Source of the DNA: Verpa conica
Taxonomy: Eukaryota > Ascomycota > Pezizomycetes > Pezizales > Morchellaceae
Assembly: GCA_033030425.1 (NCBI GenBank)
Contig: JAUFSD010000005.1
Span: 868,001 to 932,000, forward strand
Length of the DNA stretch: 64,000 nucleotides
Direction of reading: 5' to 3'
The notes beneath the pieces are model-generated. The model was not told the DNA's origin, searched no databases, and was given only the letters and a program-made list of their open reading frames with translations. Made by a program: the position numbers and the translations under genes. This document shows positions 10,765 through 23,835 of the stretch, in pieces (positions within the stretch are counted from its first letter, which is position 1; every line of letters starts with the position of its first letter).

Positions 10765-13449
10765 TTAGAGCCGTGCTAGCCCTGTCTTTTCGTAAGTTCC
10801 TAAGTGTAGAACAGGAACCGTCATCTTCAATGCATCCCCGGAATATCCAAGATCCTCTGCAACGAGAAGGGCTGCCTTCTCACCAATGGTGAGAGCAGTC
10901 GAGTAAGTATTGCAGCCCACATTATCTACAGATAGGTTAGTAGATATTTTGGACAGTTTTATTCAAGGGATGTATTTCTTACCTGGACAGATAGACAGAT
11001 CTGCACATTTGAGGCCTTTAGTTCCCCAGACATTCAGGCGAGGATCCAAGACTCCATTTTTCACGATTGAATTTCCCTCGCGGGGTGCCATCTGATGTTT
11101 TATTAGGGTAGTTAAATCAAAATGAGGGGAGGTCTTTGCTTACCGAGCATGTACCTAAGCTGTGCCAAGTAGTCTCAACATGTCGTCTAACCCAGTCCTC
11201 AATTGCCTTTTGGGGTGTTAGCATACACACCCGGATGAATATACAGATTTCTCAGGAAGTCATGCGGGCATACCTTATCATCCTCTTCGCTGTATTGGAT
11301 ATCCTCCCGGACGCTTGTTTGATTGGAGGTAACAAAGTTCGCTTGTGGTGGTTTGCCCCTGCATGTTATTAGTAGTGAAAACATTATTTTATTTAGAAGA
11401 GGGTAGAAATACTTCTCCAAAGGCCTGGCCCAACTACCATGCTGGATTCCAGCAGAGAGATGATTTGGTCCTGCGTATGCTTTTGTAGTCTCTAGATCCA
11501 TCTCGAAGCACCTTGCTGGCGAATCATATGCGAAGTGCGGGTGCATAGCCATGACCTCACCGGCGAATGCGTCCATTCGTCGCGCAGTCTCGCGAGATTT
11601 CTTATAAGCCCAAACCATAGGGGCCATATCTCGCTTGTCGTTCATAAACCCAGCGTCAAAGTCAGGAGCCTCGTATGGGTTTGGTGAAACGATGTGAGTA
11701 GAGCCACGACTGAAAGGATACTCAAGGAAGTGGAACATGCTAAAGAACTTTCCAGGTGGAAGTAGCATGTGGTCACCAAAGAATCTATGTTTACCGGGAA
11801 TATTAGCCTAGCACATATATACTATAGTGTGTTAGACAGATCAATACCCAGATATCAATGAATAATGCATAACCGGTTTATCTGGCTTGTTTTTAAAATA
11901 TGAGTCCCATCCTTGTCTGAACTCTGGGCCCATTTCTTTTAGCTCTTGTTCAGTAGGGCGAATCTTGACACCAGCATCGATGCCATTTGTAGCAAGAGGA
12001 CCTGTGCCATTGTGGTTCCATTGGTCAAATATTTCCTTTTGGACCTTGGGGTCACCTCGTAGGAAGTCGTCAAAAGTATCTGTGTCAGGTTTGGCACGGT
12101 ACACTGAGAAGGTGAGGTAATGGTCCTGAATTGGGTAAATATCAGAAAAACTCTAGAAAATATCTTTTAGGAATTGGAGAAGTCATACCTGGAAATTCTC
12201 TCCAACTCCTGGGAGATCGATGAATGGCTTAACACCCGCACGTCTTAGCTTCTCAGGATTACCTATAATTGATTAGTAGGCCTTCCTGACCACAACAGTA
12301 ATAATGCTTCACGTACCGATACCGCTGCGCTGCAAGACCAGAGGAGTGCTCAGAGTTCCGCAACTGATAACGATTTGTTTTCTCGCTCTGAAGATTCTCG
12401 TTTCACCCACTTGTTGTGGTGAAAGTGGCTTAGTTGGAAGTGTTTGAATACCGACTGCTCTATTGCCCTCAAAGATGACTTTGTCAATCTTAGTGTTACA
12501 TTGAAGGAATAAATTTCCTTGATTTCGCATGGTGCTATGGATGTAGGCATGAGCTGAGTCGCTGCGGCGCCCAGTGTCACGATTGATCCACTTTAACCAG
12601 TGCTGTAGAGGTTTGTAAGTTAGTGTAATTATCTCATGGGCTATTTGAAATGACTCAAAGGATTAAGAATGCTTACCTCTGATCCGTGGCCTGTGGTAAG
12701 ATCCTGAAGGTCATCGGTAATTGGGATGCCTTGGGACTCTGTGGCTCGGAGAAAATCTTGCATCATCGGATACGTGTAATTTCCAAACGAGACCTTGATT
12801 GGGCCATCAAAGCCATGGAGTTCACGATTATTACTGGACCTTTGGTACGTTTCAAACTAGTACAGGTAATATTAGAATCCTAATTCTCTTATTGAATCTA
12901 AATCCTGAAGAATTCTGAGTATATCTTACCTTCTTCATCACTGGCAAAAGGTCTTTTGTAGTCCAGCCCTCAGTTTGAAAGTCATCATAATCACTCGCAG
13001 AAGCTCGAGTATACATCTACCAAGTGGAAAAATTTAGAACCATAAAGACTTCGTTTCTTTGGAGATGTCAGGGTTAACAAACCATGAAGTTGATCGAAGA
13101 TCCACCCCCCAAGACATGAGCGCAAGGAACAATTGCCTTACGGCCACCAAGGTGCTCACTTGGCCTCGAGTGGTAAAATGAAGCAGTTCTAGAGTCTAGC
13201 TTCATATTGCGAGGATAGATACCTGGACGGTAAACCCATGGGTTATTGAGATTGTTCTCACCACCCTCGATTAGAAGGACAGTGAGATTGGGGTCGAGAT
13301 TTGCAAGTCTTCCGGCAATAACACAGCCAGTAGAGCCACCTAAATCAAGATTCACAGTATTAGAAGAGTGTTTAATATAAAAAAGATATTTAGGCTTTCT
13401 GAAGCTTACCGCCGGCGACGATGATATCGACTTCGTTGGGAATAGTCAT
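10765..13449 (-). CDS. AOX1: Alcohol (methanol) oxidase, peroxisomal GMC flavoenzyme
   Basis: Oxidises methanol or another short alcohol to the aldehyde with O2, releasing H2O2, in peroxisomes. Twelve exons in gene order: 13449-13410, 13339-13083, 13016-12930, 12856-12677, 12602-12317, 12262-12189, 12125-11848, 11784-11413, 11358-11274, 11206-11144, 11091-10983 and 10925-10765. They sum to 663 aa, the usual length for the family. The FAD motif is VAGGGSTGC (residues 11-19). Diagnostic blocks are GGGSSINFM, MHYSLISG joined to FFGDHM, FSMFHFLEYPFSRGSTHI and DMAPMVWAYKKSRETARRMD. The catalytic His is in TTWHSLGTC (H568) and the Asn in DNVGCNTY (N616). The C-terminus is ARL, a peroxisomal targeting signal type 1. 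Every join keeps phase. The gene is intact. The symbol is given by family; in filamentous fungi this enzyme may serve methanol from pectin or lignin methyl groups. Confidence 0.93.
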
Positions 13450-16400
13450 CTTGGTTTTCTCTTTCTATTGCGAGGTTCAGGATATGGGTCTGCTCAAAGC
13501 TGCTGAGTATCGAATTGGTGGTGGGGGGGATTTGGCCTCTTAAATAAAACTTCTGCGCCATTGAATTTATCCTCTTCGTGGTTATTACCAGATTATCATG
13601 TCTGACCCCGCAATTCGAATAGGAGCGAATGTTAAAGGATATTCCTTTTCCAAGCTAAAACCAAGAATATGAAGCGAACTCTATAATTTCTTGTCGCTTT
13701 CGGGTAATTGCATGGTGTTAACTGGCAGTTGAGCATAGTCTACCGAGTAATCCTTCTGCCGATTACTTCGGGATAGTCCCGAATGCACACCCGAATGCAC
13801 AATTATAGACTTGAGACCTTCCCGTAGCACGATAAAATATTAACGTAGATGTTGTTTAGGTTCATGATAGTCTAGTTCGACAGCGATGGTTTGCATACGC
13901 TATGTCAGTGTAACGTACTATGATTGGCGAACGGGCATTATAAATGTACATGAAACGTGCATGCCAGGAGTCGGCATGACTGTATCCAGTATCGTAGCCG
14001 TTATTCTTGGACGTTCTGAGAAATACTACGGCTGTCGAAGCGAGAATGTGGGGTGCATATACAAATACAAGGGTTCAGGACGGTAGATAGCCGTACCCGC
14101 ACGAACCTTGTAGAGTACCCCACACATCAGTAGACTCCAGCATAGACCCCACGTACATTTCGGATTCCGAAGACTCCCCGTGGTAAAGCCCATGCACTAC
14201 CCCGCATCTACATGTACTTTCTAACCGATTACTTTGCATCAGTATATGTAATTGACCAATTAGACACCTTGAAAACTTACCTTTACGCTGCGATGATGGT
14301 TGTTGGCACATAACCCCTTGTTGATAACTACCCCAAAGTGATAGTTCATCTTATAGCCACTGCATCCTTAAAGCCTTGCTATTCGATACCATAAGGCTTG
14401 GAAATTCGCTCCTAGGCAAATACCCATAATGGTATACCATTCAACCGGATTTTGGATCTGTATCACTAAACCCTAGGTCTTAGTACCAGCGGCAATTAAA
14501 TCTAGCCTAAGTAAGCTTTGCCCACTAAGAACCGCAGATAATCCCAACATCATCTTGTATTCACGCCAGCATAACAGTGATAGGCGGCGCAAATCTATCC
14601 TCAACCTGGAATCGGGGCCGGTCAATCCTATGCTTGGCCGTCGGTGGGAAGTCCGGCGCTTTTAGGAGTACAAGCAAGGATCCCGGTGATATTGAGTATG
14701 CGTTTAAATAATACATCGGACTTAGAAAAAGTACTAACGGAGGAGAGGATATCAGGCCATAAACACTTAAAGTATGTATACCAAGGCAAGATCTATATCT
14801 AGAGTGCACGTTCCTAAAGCGTCGCTTCCACGGTGTGGGGTAGGCTCGAAGATCTCATCGGACCCCAAGAATATTACAAATATAGACGCGCGTATATGAA
14901 TATCAGCCTACGGGCTACAAAACTCCGGGGGGATATCGGGATAAAACTACCCGGGTACGATAAAGACTCATCCGCAGCCAGTTAGCTATGATATCCCCTT
15001 CAAAATAACTTGAGAGGGTGTGAAGGGTTGACGTTGCTTACCGACAGGAAGTTTGTGTTCTCTGATCAATCCCGGTTTCTCTCAGTGTGATTATCAGAAA
15101 AACAGGATAACGTAAATAGGGCGAAGTAAATGGTCATTCGATACTTGGTACACGGAATACCAAGATACACTCACATTGAATGGAGACGTTAATGGGTGGA
15201 AGATTGGGGGCTTCAGTATCCAATAGAGGATTGATCACTATTCAAAATACCATACTATTCTAAGTAAATAGGCTCATGTTCAGTAGCGGCAGGAATATGG
15301 GGGCTCAGGTCTGGTGCACCAATTGGATATAGTTTCGGTAGTCTCAGGGAACTGATAATCGAATTCTGTCGCAGTGAATAGGGTCATTTAAGGTGAGAGC
15401 GACACGACACGGCCCTCAAATAAAGTCAACCGAAGGGGACCCAGAGTCGAGACTTCTAAGCGTCATTCATCGTCTAGGCCTCTAATGATCACAAGGTTGA
15501 CACCAGTCACCAATAGTCACTCGTAAGCGTAGTCCCTCGGGGTTTCAACAACGAGGAGTCTCACAATATAGCCTCGCCAGAGGCCAGATTATAGATCCAC
15601 GTTTTTCTAAATATGACATCTAATGACTCAAAGGGAATTGTGAGTATTTTCGGAGTAAATTAGTGATAAGAATCTAGTGTTTTGGCATTTCTACAGGTAG
15701 CGTTGGTGTAGTCGTGCCCTGGTAGTTTGAAGATAAGGGTACGTTTAGAATACAAGGATACCATACCTTGTCCAATATAAGTCGATCTTTACTCTAGGCC
15801 TCACTGGATCAAGTAGGTATGTGAACATGGGTAGACTAACCTCAAAAGCCGGGTTGAGGCTGTGGGGCCGGTTAATTAATGCGTAGTCGGGGCTAAATAC
15901 TTATTCAGATATCTTTTATAGTAATACTACATGTACCGACAGGTTACAGGTAAATCTAAATTTCTTTCCTTTTCCTTTCTTTTCTAGTTCACTTCGGATG
16001 TGAGTTTCAGTTACTTTCGGGTGCTCATCGGATGCTTTCTTTAGGACAATAGCTTAATAAGCTATGTTTATATTAGCCTCGATACAATAAATAGGGGCAG
16101 TTCCTCTTGCACGAGGGATTTTCGCTTAATGACTTGCTTTCATTCCGTCGCCAATCTGCAGGCCCACAGGCCTCAAGAAACTTTGAGGACCAAAGTGAGA
16201 ATGAGTATAGCTGTATAACATATGTGAGTATGCACTTCTAGCGAGAATATGAGCATCTAAGAACTTTTTATGTCTGAAGCTGTGACGGACCTCTCTACCA
16301 GTGGTATCATAGGGGACTAGTGGTAAGATTTAAGGTATTGGAAAGTGAAGTCGAGTGTCAAAGCTTATCAATGTAGAGGTAAGACTTAGATAAATGATTC

Positions 16401-17589
16401 AGAATTTTTTTTCCGTAAGGTCTCTCGCGCGGCGTCGTAGAATTTAAGAGTAAATAGATGTAATATACATCGAAACTTTGTTCCTCTTACTCTAGCTTAG
16501 TAGTATATTGGTAAGCTATGAAGTTCTAAAAAGGAGTACTGTACGTACATGTATTGAATTTTATATAAAGTATATATATTAGGGCTACGTACACCGATAA
16601 CGAGGACAAAGGGTCTGGTGAATATGAGGAAAATTGTAAAGGTATGTAGCTAGTCGAGTGATTTCTAGTCAAAGGGTTATTGATGGTAATAAACCGCTGT
16701 AAATGCCTCAAAAACTTCGAGTATGCTTTGAGTAGAGTTTTATAGGGGCGTGGAATAAGATTGAAATTGGGGGGGGGGGGGGTGGGAAGATAATAAGCGG
16801 GTGTGTAAAAACACCATTTTACATCTATGTCTCAAATTGCGAAAAAAAAACAAAAAAACATCTATAGTCTAAAGGGCTGATACCGTGAACTTACAGATTC
16901 GGGGCTGTCTATTACTGGCGTAATTTATTGGGGCATGCATATATAGGGTTGCGCAAATAAGCTTTGAAAATATATTACTTTAGCACAAATATTAATAATA
17001 ACCTTAGTGGTGGACCCCGAAATAAATTACTTACTGAATTAGAGATACAGGGGGTATGAAAATTTGACCCTTCTCTTCAGATCCTCATTGGACGACAGCC
17101 CCATTGACGATTTCCATGGTGAGCCTGAGAAACAATACAATAGTAGAGCCCCCTGGTACTGATCCGGCATAGAACGAAAAAATTCCTCCAAAACCTCCCA
17201 TTTAGCAAGTCTATCAAACTTCGAAAGTTTAAGCCAAACAAAAACAACAAACAGCCTAGATACCTACAAAGGGGTCATATAGGTTGAGATTATTGACATC
17301 AATATCTTCCATTATTCGGCGGAGACTTCAATAGATTGTTTGTCTATTGTCTTTGCTTAAAGGTAAAACTCATCATAATTTCTCCTATCGTCTTCTCCTC
17401 AGCTGGCACACCTTCATCCTATATGATATAGACCCCTCCTTTAGAATTAAACCTAGGCCTACACGAAGCTGCACTCTTTAAAAAATAGTGCTTTGTTGAC
17501 GATAGGTTTGATACCAGGACTGTCCTGTTCAGTGATAAGACCCTAAAAACGGTGAGAACTCCATTTCCCCCTTTGATCTATCAATTTGT
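13450..17589. other. Four-kilobase gene-free region between alcohol oxidase and the F-box-like gene
   Basis: No supported gene. The open frames at 13886-14086, 14075-14311, 14561-14809 and 16526-16711 are short and featureless. A 14-G run lies at 16769-16782 and A-rich runs at 16840-16860. The first few hundred bases should carry the alcohol oxidase promoter. The rest has the look of decayed, mutation-degraded sequence, but I could not identify a transposon family. Confidence 0.55.
13537..13547 (-). promoter_or_regulatory. Possible TATA-like box of the alcohol oxidase gene
   Basis: On the minus strand the sequence reads TTTTATTTAAG, about 90 nt before the alcohol oxidase start codon. It is the best TATA-like site close to the gene, but the assignment rests on position and composition only. 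Confidence 0.25.
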
Positions 17590-19864
17590 ATGTATGGGAA
17601 GAGACTGAGATCGGCGTCTAGAAAGGAAGTTAATAAATTTCGTGTACTGATAATCCAAATAGCCCAATACAGCCAGGACCTCTATATAATGAGTGAAAAA
17701 GCTGGAGGCCTCTATCTCGGTCGTGGGAGTGACAACTGTCCGCCACCACCACCCCCCTCTCCTTCCATTCCCGTCACAGATGCAGCTCCATTCGAGTTCG
17801 GCTCAGAATTATTTCGCTCAGATCCTTTCATGTTCCGACCAGAGTCTCTTCAATCCACACAGTCACTCTCAGCCGAGTCGTCGAGAGTACTTTTTCAACT
17901 TCCCCCACAAGCTCTTGGATACAATATGGCTGTAACTTCTTCTTCTTCAAGCTTAATCTCTGAAACGTGTATCATGCCTATGAATACTTCTGCAATCATG
18001 GCACTTCCCGTCGAACTTGTTTCAGATATCTTTCTGGAATTCGTTAAATGCCAGTGCCCGAACTTGGCTTCTATCAAGAGTACTGGCTGTATACCCATGA
18101 ATTCAGAGCTAGCTGGTCTCCATGCCAGCTCAAGCCTAATCAGAATACAGGTGAGGAAAGAGCAGAAAATCATCTCTCCTCTTCTTAGTGTGTCAAAATT
18201 CTTCTATCGTCTGGTCTCCGGGTACATGCTCCGTTCTAGTATATATATTAGTGGATTTCAAGCTCTACAGCGGCTTCGGCAATTTCAGTATAGCCGGTAT
18301 ATGCCTGATTCTCAGATTCTCTCGCGCCCTCAATGTTGGCCGGTGGTTATAGGCGAGAACCTATTTCGTAAGGAGGGTGAGAGTATCACTGGGGCGAATA
18401 GACCCAAGATCAGGCTTACCCGTCCCCCTAGTATTAAGTCTATTACAGAAGCAAGATTTGATCCCAATGGAGAAGGTATCTGGTGGAACAAGTTTCGTAG
18501 GGAGGAGTCCTGGGTCCCCAAAGGGTGGGAGATGTTCCCGAGTTGGCTTGCGGGCGGTAGTCGTCATCCCGGAGGTCACCTTAACAAGGAACCTGATATA
18601 GATCCAGAAGGCATTCCTGACTATGGTATGTTTTCGTGCTTTGACACAAATTTCTACCTTTTACACAGTTCTGATGTGCTAGGACTTATTCTCAGACCAT
18701 ACCCTTTCCTTCCTAGAGTCGGCAAAAACTGTGATCCTTGGACCAGATAAGAAGAGTTGGGATATGGAATGGAGGATCCGCTATGTTGGAAACCAACATG
18801 AGAGGTTTCCCGACCTTGAGTATGCTTCTCCATCCGCTTATCTTTTAAATAAGGTTATTGGATCGCTCGGAAAAACACCTAATCTTGAGAAACTTGTTGT
18901 CTCAGGAAACGCACTTAGTAAGCAGCATTAGATTCTACAATTAACATATCTAATAATCCTGATAGAGAACACGTTTTGGTTGATGCCAAAACCCATTGGG
19001 GAGTTCAATCCTCTCTGCAGACTTACTCACCTTACGCTTTCATTGCCTGAGTCCTCTGGGTCACAAGATACTCCTTTGCACCGACTCCAACAATATATCA
19101 AAACTCCGAATGACGCGCATATTTGTAATCTTCTTACATGCAAGGACACAGACGGAAAGCCATTGAAAGATTTTGAGGTTCCTTTCGTTAAAACTTTGAA
19201 GTATCTCCACGTGCGTGGTTCTGGTGCGCATGTTTGCTCCAATCTATTCAAAGCCGATTGGAAAGCCCTCGAAAACGTGATCATCGAAATGGGAACCCAC
19301 CGTGGGGTCTGCAATGGTAGTACCGAAGACCTGCTCCACTATGCCAAACTTACAGCTCATGATTACCCGCACATGAACATTGCACTCACAATGCGTATTT
19401 GTGATGCTGAGTGTGATCGGTGGTTCTTTGGTCATCATTTCTGGCGCCAGTATGTTGGTCCTCCTGTTTCCACAGCACAAACCCCGGCTGAGCACGCTGG
19501 TACTGGAAAAGTTTTTACTCTTTTTCGGAAGCTTCCCGGTCAGGATCCTCCTTTCGTTTTACATGGAGAGCCTGTCTATAAGATTAATTTCTTTATCGAA
19601 AGGGAGACGCGCCATGCAATGGAGTGCGCTAATCACCTTAAAGCTGTTGATGGTCTCAACGTTCATACTATGATCTATGATGACGATCATATGTGGATGA
19701 AGGCCGAGGGAGAAGAAATGTTAAAACTAGATTTCAGTAAAGGTCCATTGATTATCGATGAAGATACCATCGAGAATCTCCAGAAAAAAATGGACGAGGA
19801 ATGGATCAGATCTGCTGGGCTGTCGAGCGATCGTTGTTGGGTTGATCTAGAGGGGATTTTTTGA
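17590..19864 (+). CDS. F-box-like protein, substrate-adaptor type
   Basis: Possible substrate receptor of an SCF ubiquitin ligase. Exons 17590-18625, 18696-18917 and 18966-19864 give 718 aa. An F-box-like segment, MALPVELVSDIFLEFVK, begins near base 17998. It is followed by SPLLSVSKFFYRLVSGYMLRS, as in fungal F-box proteins where the helix bundle is split by an insertion. The C-terminal half has leucine-spaced segments (HLTLSLPESSG, LKYLHVRGSG) suggesting degenerate LRR-like repeats. The N-terminal 130 residues are low complexity with a polyproline run. The start is uncertain: the Met at 17690 is an alternative. The first acceptor could also be 18716. The family call rests on the F-box-like motif and overall pattern only. 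Confidence 0.65.
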
Positions 19865-22420
19865 GAACCTCCTTTTTTAAGATCGTTTCCCACCCTTACT
19901 TTTCGTGTTCTGAATTATACAACGGCCGCCTTTTGGTGTTTTTTTCATACCGAAAGTTCTCTGGCGGTTCCGATTTGCGTTTCCTTCCATTACCTGTTTG
20001 GTCGCTATATGTCCAATCCGGGGTCCAAAAAGTTTCTTTAGAACATCCGTTCTTGTTTGGCTAGCTATTGTGTATGGCTCTTTAGGCAGGGACTTGTATT
20101 CCTTTTCTTTGCGTTAGTAAACGTTCCCGATCTGTTTTTAAATTCTGTCGGCTACAAGAGCAATAGAGAGAAATTTGATGATTACCCCCAGCCGTTGCAC
20201 GGGACCTCCAACTCAACTCGTGGTAGACTGTGTGGTTTTATACTCGAACCCTTGGGGGCGGAATGGCGGGGTTGTCCTCTCTACGAAATAGTCGTATAAA
20301 TTGCGTGATATCTTCACCTCCACATCCTTTATCCGGGTACCTAGCTGACTCCAAAGACCACACCCTATTGATCCCCCTGGTTAATTCATGAACGAAAGCC
20401 ATAGCAATTAACTCCGGTAACGATTCGTGCCAGGATACCTTTAAGATGACTCATGTCGCTAACAGTGACAGTTAATCCACTATCTCTAAAACAACTATAT
20501 ACGCAAAATCAATCAGATTGAGGCTCTCACCTGCTAAAGGCTGAACTCTAAGGGTATCAACCCACAATACCTCACAAATGAATGATTTATGCCCGGTCAA
20601 CGGACCCCAGAACAAGTGACTCGCTTTCCTGATTAGTATATGTTAACACATACTGGCGTTACATAACCGAGGTTTCGTCGAGCAGGATCTTTTAGGCGCG
20701 GGTCTAGCAGAAACGTGTCATGAATCTACAACTACCCGAAATAACTCACTATTAAATAAATTTACTAAGAGTAGAAGAGTATAGCTATATAGGGGCAAAA
20801 AAAACCCTAGAAATAAGAGAACAGAATGCTCACTTAGGTACTATATCGGGATGTCTCATCACCTATACATAAGGTAACCACCATCAACTAAATTAACCCA
20901 GCCGACCCATATAGATGAAGAAAAGATATGCAAAGCTACGGAAGCAGCGGTGCTAAGGAGCTTCAAGACAGAGATAGTAGTGACCAAATAGTCAATTGTA
21001 GGAAGGGAGTAGTATCGGCTAAGCAGAGATAGAGAGGGGGGAAAAGGGGGGAGAGCGAAGAGATTAGAATAGGAGAGTGCCTTAAACACAGACTATTCTA
21101 TTTATTATGAATCACTATAGGGAGGCTGCCGTAAAGTTTAGAAAACAAAGTATCCTTTTCTGGGGGAGCTAGAAGATTGCGGGGATCACGGCTCTAGCTG
21201 TGAGACCTAACCCCGTAAAGCTTAAAATGGTCAGTAAATACCTTTATTATAGTCTACAAAGATAACTATAATATAAAGAACTTCTCTATGTTTCAGTGGT
21301 CAAGCTTAGAATAAAGGTATACTATACACTACTATGAGAAAAATAAATAAACTTTTTTATAGATAACCCTACGTATACACGAGCTATTACGTATGATGGA
21401 CTACAATATAGACTTGTACTGATATAATAATATAGAGCTATCGCATGGTGAAGTCAGATGTTTATAGATCTGGATGCCGCGCGTACCTCAACACCGGGGA
21501 GGTGACAAGAGCCAATTAACTCGCCAGTATGTGGTAGAATAGTTGACGAACTGGTATATACAGTATGAAAAAAACGGGGTTGATTTACTGCCATAGCACT
21601 ACGGAATTTAGTCGCAAATATCGAATTAAATCAGTAATTGAGGTATATTATTGTACCAATACCGTATTTCTCCCATATCGCTAACGTATTGGGGGGAGCA
21701 CCGTACTGATCCCACCCCTCTTTTTGGTACTGTACCTACGTACATACCATGCACATACACGCTTATATGAATACACCCTTCGTGTCCATACCTACATGTA
21801 TTTCTCAACTCATCGGTCCACTTACTACTCTAAAACCCCCACAAATTATAACAGATGATTGGTGATTACTCATGCTTTCAATTTCATCCCCAAATCCCAC
21901 AGGGCCTAGTAAATAAAACAACTATTCTTTCACCCAACCCTATGATTAGGCTGTAAAGGTGTATGTATATGTAGTAATGGTGGTATCCGGAGTTAAAAAG
22001 CTAAGCCATTAAGGATACACAGGATCTGCTCTATTGTTCTTATACCGGATATTATATCTTCAGGACCTAACAAGCTTTACTAGGCTAATATGTACTCTTA
22101 GAGTGAGTTTTGAATAATCAATATTGCACTCGTCAACTTGATAATTGACCCCCTCGGTCGCCAAGATCTTGGTCCCTACAAAACCCGGAGTCGACCGTCA
22201 TAGCTTTATATTTCCAAGTGCCCGTGCGCATGGCGCAAAACAATCCTTGTTCGCTTCGTATTCTCTATTGGCTTAATCCGATTATATCAGAATAACCCCC
22301 ACCTATCCTAAGTAACCCCTGATTCATCGCCAAACCTCTTAAACACTGCCCCAGTGCCCGCATTCCAACCACCCCACCATATTCTCTCAGTTACTATATT
22401 CCCACCTCCAGAAAGTCTCA
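19865..22420. other. Intergenic region without recognised genes
   Basis: No supported gene. Frames at 19861-20064, 20057-20299, 20859-21089 and 21626-21808 are short and lack domain signals. The sequence is AT-rich from about 20450. The last 200 bases, with a C/T-rich leader at 22320-22420, probably contain the promoter of the tryptophan synthase-like gene. Confidence 0.5.
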
Positions 22421-23835
22421 ATGCAAGAGTCGTACCTCACCTCTCACCCCGACGAAAATGGCTTTTTCGGCAGGTTTGGAGGAAGCTTCATCCCTCCACA
22501 GCTCCAAGTACAGATGGATGAAATTAAAAAAGGATATCTGGAACTCCGTGAAGATCCCAAATTCATCGCTGCACTCAATGATATTCGTCGGAACTACCAA
22601 GGCCGCCCTACCCCGTTACAATACGCCAAGAGGTTGAGTGAGAGTATTGGAGGCGGGAAAGAGAAAGGTGTTGAGATATATTTGAAAAGGGAGGATTTGA
22701 ATCATACAGGAGCCCACAAGCTAAACCATTGCGTAAGTAATTAATTTACCTACCTAATATAAACCCTCCTCTGCTCATATGAAACTAATTTAACCTACAC
22801 ATCTTCGACAGATGGCAGAGGTTCTTCTTGCCAAACATTTAGGAAAGCGTAAGGTAATTGCAGAAACTGGCGCTGGGCAGCATGGTGTTGCTTTAGCTAC
22901 CGCCGCCGCTTTTTTTGGTCTGGAGTGTGAGATCCATATGGGAGAGGTAGACATAATCAAGGAACACCCCAATGTTAACAGGATGAAAATACTTGGCGCA
23001 AGGGTTGTATCCGTTGGACATGGCTTGAGGACGCTGAAGGAGGCTGTTGATAGCGCGTTCGAGTCCTACATGAAAGATCCGGTCTCAGCAATGTTTTGCA
23101 TTGGCAGTGTCGTCGGTCCACACCCATTTCCGATGATTGTTAGAAACTTTCAGCAGGTTGTTGGAGAAGAGGCAAAGGAGCAATTTCAAGAAAGGACAGG
23201 TGGGTTGCCAGACCATGTTATCGCATGTTGTGGTGGTGGTTCGAACGCAATGGTAAGCCTATTAATTGATTGGTTTATTACCCCACCAAATTGCAGAGTT
23301 ATTAACGAAGTATCAATAAATACAGGGAATTTTTTCAGTTTTCATTGGCGAAAAGTCTGTCAAACTCCATGCTGTCGAGCCATTCGGCCGCGGTTCAAGT
23401 ATTGGGGACCACGCTGCCAGCCTTTCCTCCGGCTCGGAAGGGGTGATGCATGGATTCAACTCGATAATGTTGAAATCGCCCTCAGAAACTCCTGATGGCC
23501 CTGCCGTCCCAGCACCGGTTCACTCAATCGCCAGTGGTCTTGACTACCCATCTGTTGGACCCGAGCAAGCCTACCTCAGATCCATTGGACGAACCGAGGC
23601 CGGTTGTGGTGCGACCGATGAAGAAACGATAACAGCGTTTTTCAATCTCAGTAGGCTCGAAGGAATCATTCCTGCTCTTGAGAGCTCACATGCAATAGCT
23701 TGGGCTACAAAGGTTGCGGCAGAAGCAGTCAAGAAAGGCGAAAAGACAAAGATTCTGGTAAACCTTAGTGGAAGAGGGGACAAAGATATTGACTACGTGA
23801 TGGAGAAATATGGACATCTAGCTACTAATACCTGA
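22421..23835 (+). CDS. Stand-alone tryptophan synthase beta-type PLP enzyme, bacterial-like
   Basis: Condenses indole with serine to tryptophan, or uses a related nucleophile. Exons 22421-22732, 22812-23252 and 23326-23835 give 420 aa, the length of bacterial TrpB. The N-terminus [20 protein letters not shown], the PLP lysine in [11 protein letters not shown] (K100), the catalytic Glu in [20 protein letters not shown], the phosphate loop [10 protein letters not shown], and [14 protein letters not shown] with [14 protein letters not shown] near the end are all present. Fungal tryptophan synthase is normally one alpha-beta fusion; no alpha domain is open here before or after. This suggests a second, separate TrpB, possibly acquired from bacteria and since fitted with two introns. 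The introns are GT-AG and phase 0. It could be a functional paralogue for free indole or a specialised-metabolism enzyme. Confidence 0.92.

Noticed and set aside
11785..11847. Joining exon 7 to ANIPGKHR at 11809 in alcohol oxidase
   Set aside because: This phase-compatible alternative would delete MHYSLISG and insert seven unusual residues; the join ISG to FFGDHM keeps the family sequence.
12686..12883. Plus-strand open frame within the alcohol oxidase region
   Set aside because: It is antisense to exon 4 of alcohol oxidase, where the minus-strand reading gives clear family motifs.
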